DNA from: Helicobacteraceae bacterium
GTDB taxonomy: Bacteria; Campylobacterota; Campylobacteria; Campylobacterales; SZUA-545
Length of the DNA: 34,146 nt
Direction: 5' to 3'
NCBI GenBank assembly: GCA_031286325.1
Contig: JAITUT010000031.1
Span: 1 to 34,146 of the forward strand
Under the pieces are notes generated by a model. It saw only the letters and a list, made by a program, of their open reading frames with translations, did not search any database and was not told the DNA's origin. Numbering within the stretch: position 1 is the first letter of the stretch; each line of letters starts with the position of its first letter. Below, piece by piece: positions 33,583 to 34,146 of this stretch. A program made the position numbers and the translations under genes.

Positions 33583-33701
33583 CGTTTGCCTTTTAAGTCG
33601 TCAAAAATTTCGTAATGGTATGAAAATAAGCCTTTAACCCAAAAGCGGCGAGTTTGGCATATTTTTTGCTTAATTTTTTTCAAACCAAAGAGAGGCAAGA
33701 G

Positions 33702-34139
33702 ATGAGAGTCGCCACCATTCGCAAGGACATTCCCGTAGGCGTGATCCGCCGCACTATCAAGAACACAAATGACGGCGTATTCCGCTTGCGTTTGATGATC
33801 GTTGAAAAACTTTTGAGCGAGCCTGATATGAGTTTGCAGGCGATCGCGGAATCGCTGATCGTCAATCGCGAAACCGTTACAAAGTGTTTGAACCTCTTTA
33901 ATCAAGGCGGTCTTGAAATGTTGCGCCCCAAACGCGCTGGTCGCAAAGAGGGCAACCCCAAATACGACAGCGGAATTTTCTCCGATCTAATCCGCGTTTT
34001 AGGCGAAAGCCGCGAAGAATGGTCTGTCTATAAAATGCAAGATTATATCCGCGATCGCCACGAAGTAACCGTGCCAGAATCCACAATCTACTATCGCATC
34101 GCCAAATTAGGCTTCGCAAAGAGGGCTAGGAGGGTGTGA
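33702..34139 (+). CDS. IS630-like helix-turn-helix protein (first ORF of a transposase)
   Basis: A 145-residue DNA-binding protein. An N-terminal helix-turn-helix (SLQAIAESLIVNRETVTKCL) is followed by the Gly-rich linker FNQGGLEMLRPKRAGRKEG and a second winged helix (YKMQDYIRDRHEVTVPESTI...RIAKLGF). This order is that of OrfA of IS630-family elements. The stop overlaps a new ATG (TGATG) at the right edge, where a second ORF (DDE domain) would begin outside the window. I chose ATG 33702, preceded by AGAGGCAAGAG, rather than the ATG 16 codons upstream. Terminal inverted repeats are not identified. A two-winged-helix regulator is the alternative. Confidence 0.6.
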   Translation: MRVATIRKDIPVGVIRRTIKNTNDGVFRLRLMIVEKLLSEPDMSLQAIAESLIVNRETVTKCLNLFNQGGLEMLRPKRAGRKEGNPKYDSGIFSDLIRVLGESREEWSVYKMQDYIRDRHEVTVPESTIYYRIAKLGFAKRARRV

Positions 34140-34146
34140 TGAGTCG

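Overview
The window looks like a chromosomal segment of a Campylobacterota (former Epsilonproteobacteria) bacterium. The main reasons are a nuo operon in which ordinary NuoE and NuoF are replaced by a small Cj1575c-like protein and a flavoprotein, a PEB4-type periplasmic peptidyl-prolyl isomerase, weak -35 but good TATAAT-type promoters, and a poly-G contingency tract in a methyltransferase gene. Two features are unusual for the group: a fairly high GC content and very frequent GCGATCGC octamers, a motif best known as HIP1 from cyanobacteria. I cannot name genus or species; an uncultured or host-associated lineage is a guess.

Layout. 1-3148 is a leftward block: dut (cut by the window edge), greA, a GH73-type glucosaminidase, a SurA/PEB4-like isomerase and a lipid-anchored monohaem cytochrome c. 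gmhB runs rightward at 3312. It is followed by a structured intergenic region and a leftward TPR protein (4095-4652). From 4785 a DUF2156 gene leads into the large nuo operon (5730-22421): nuoA-B-C-D, nuoE-like, a fused NuoF-C/GltD-like flavoprotein, two nuoG paralogues, then nuoH-I-J-K-L-M-N. nadE is translationally coupled to the end of nuoN. A QueD-like gene with a zinc ribbon follows, then a 0.5 kb gene-poor gap, leftward fliL, rightward mlaE, and a repeat-rich accessory stretch (about 27000-28600). That stretch holds a YwqK-like lipoprotein, stacked palindromes and a pentanucleotide-repeat ORF. Next come a coiled-coil membrane protein, a NadM-like adenylyltransferase, the poly-G methyltransferase (out of frame here), an orphan gene, queA-tatC-tatB on the minus strand and, at the right edge, the first ORF of an IS630-like element.

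How the genes work together. The centre is a respiratory complex I whose electron-input arm has been rebuilt. NuoF has no FMN-fold domain here; only its C-terminal iron-sulfur part remains, fused to a glutamate-synthase-beta-like FAD/NAD(P)H module. Two consecutive NuoG proteins each carry ligands for five clusters. Electrons may therefore enter from NADPH, NADH, ferredoxin or flavodoxin by a different route than in textbook complex I. NAD synthetase and an NMN-adenylyltransferase-like gene lie nearby.

The accessory signals are the most novel-looking part. Related short-ORF repeats sit exactly between nuoK and nuoL and before the YwqK lipoprotein, with a possibly related short ORF between nuoJ and nuoK. 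An (AGCAC)n tract directly follows a start codon, in an ORF whose N-terminus resembles that of the TPR protein 23 kb away. The poly-G tract has 11 G where 12 would restore the methyltransferase frame.
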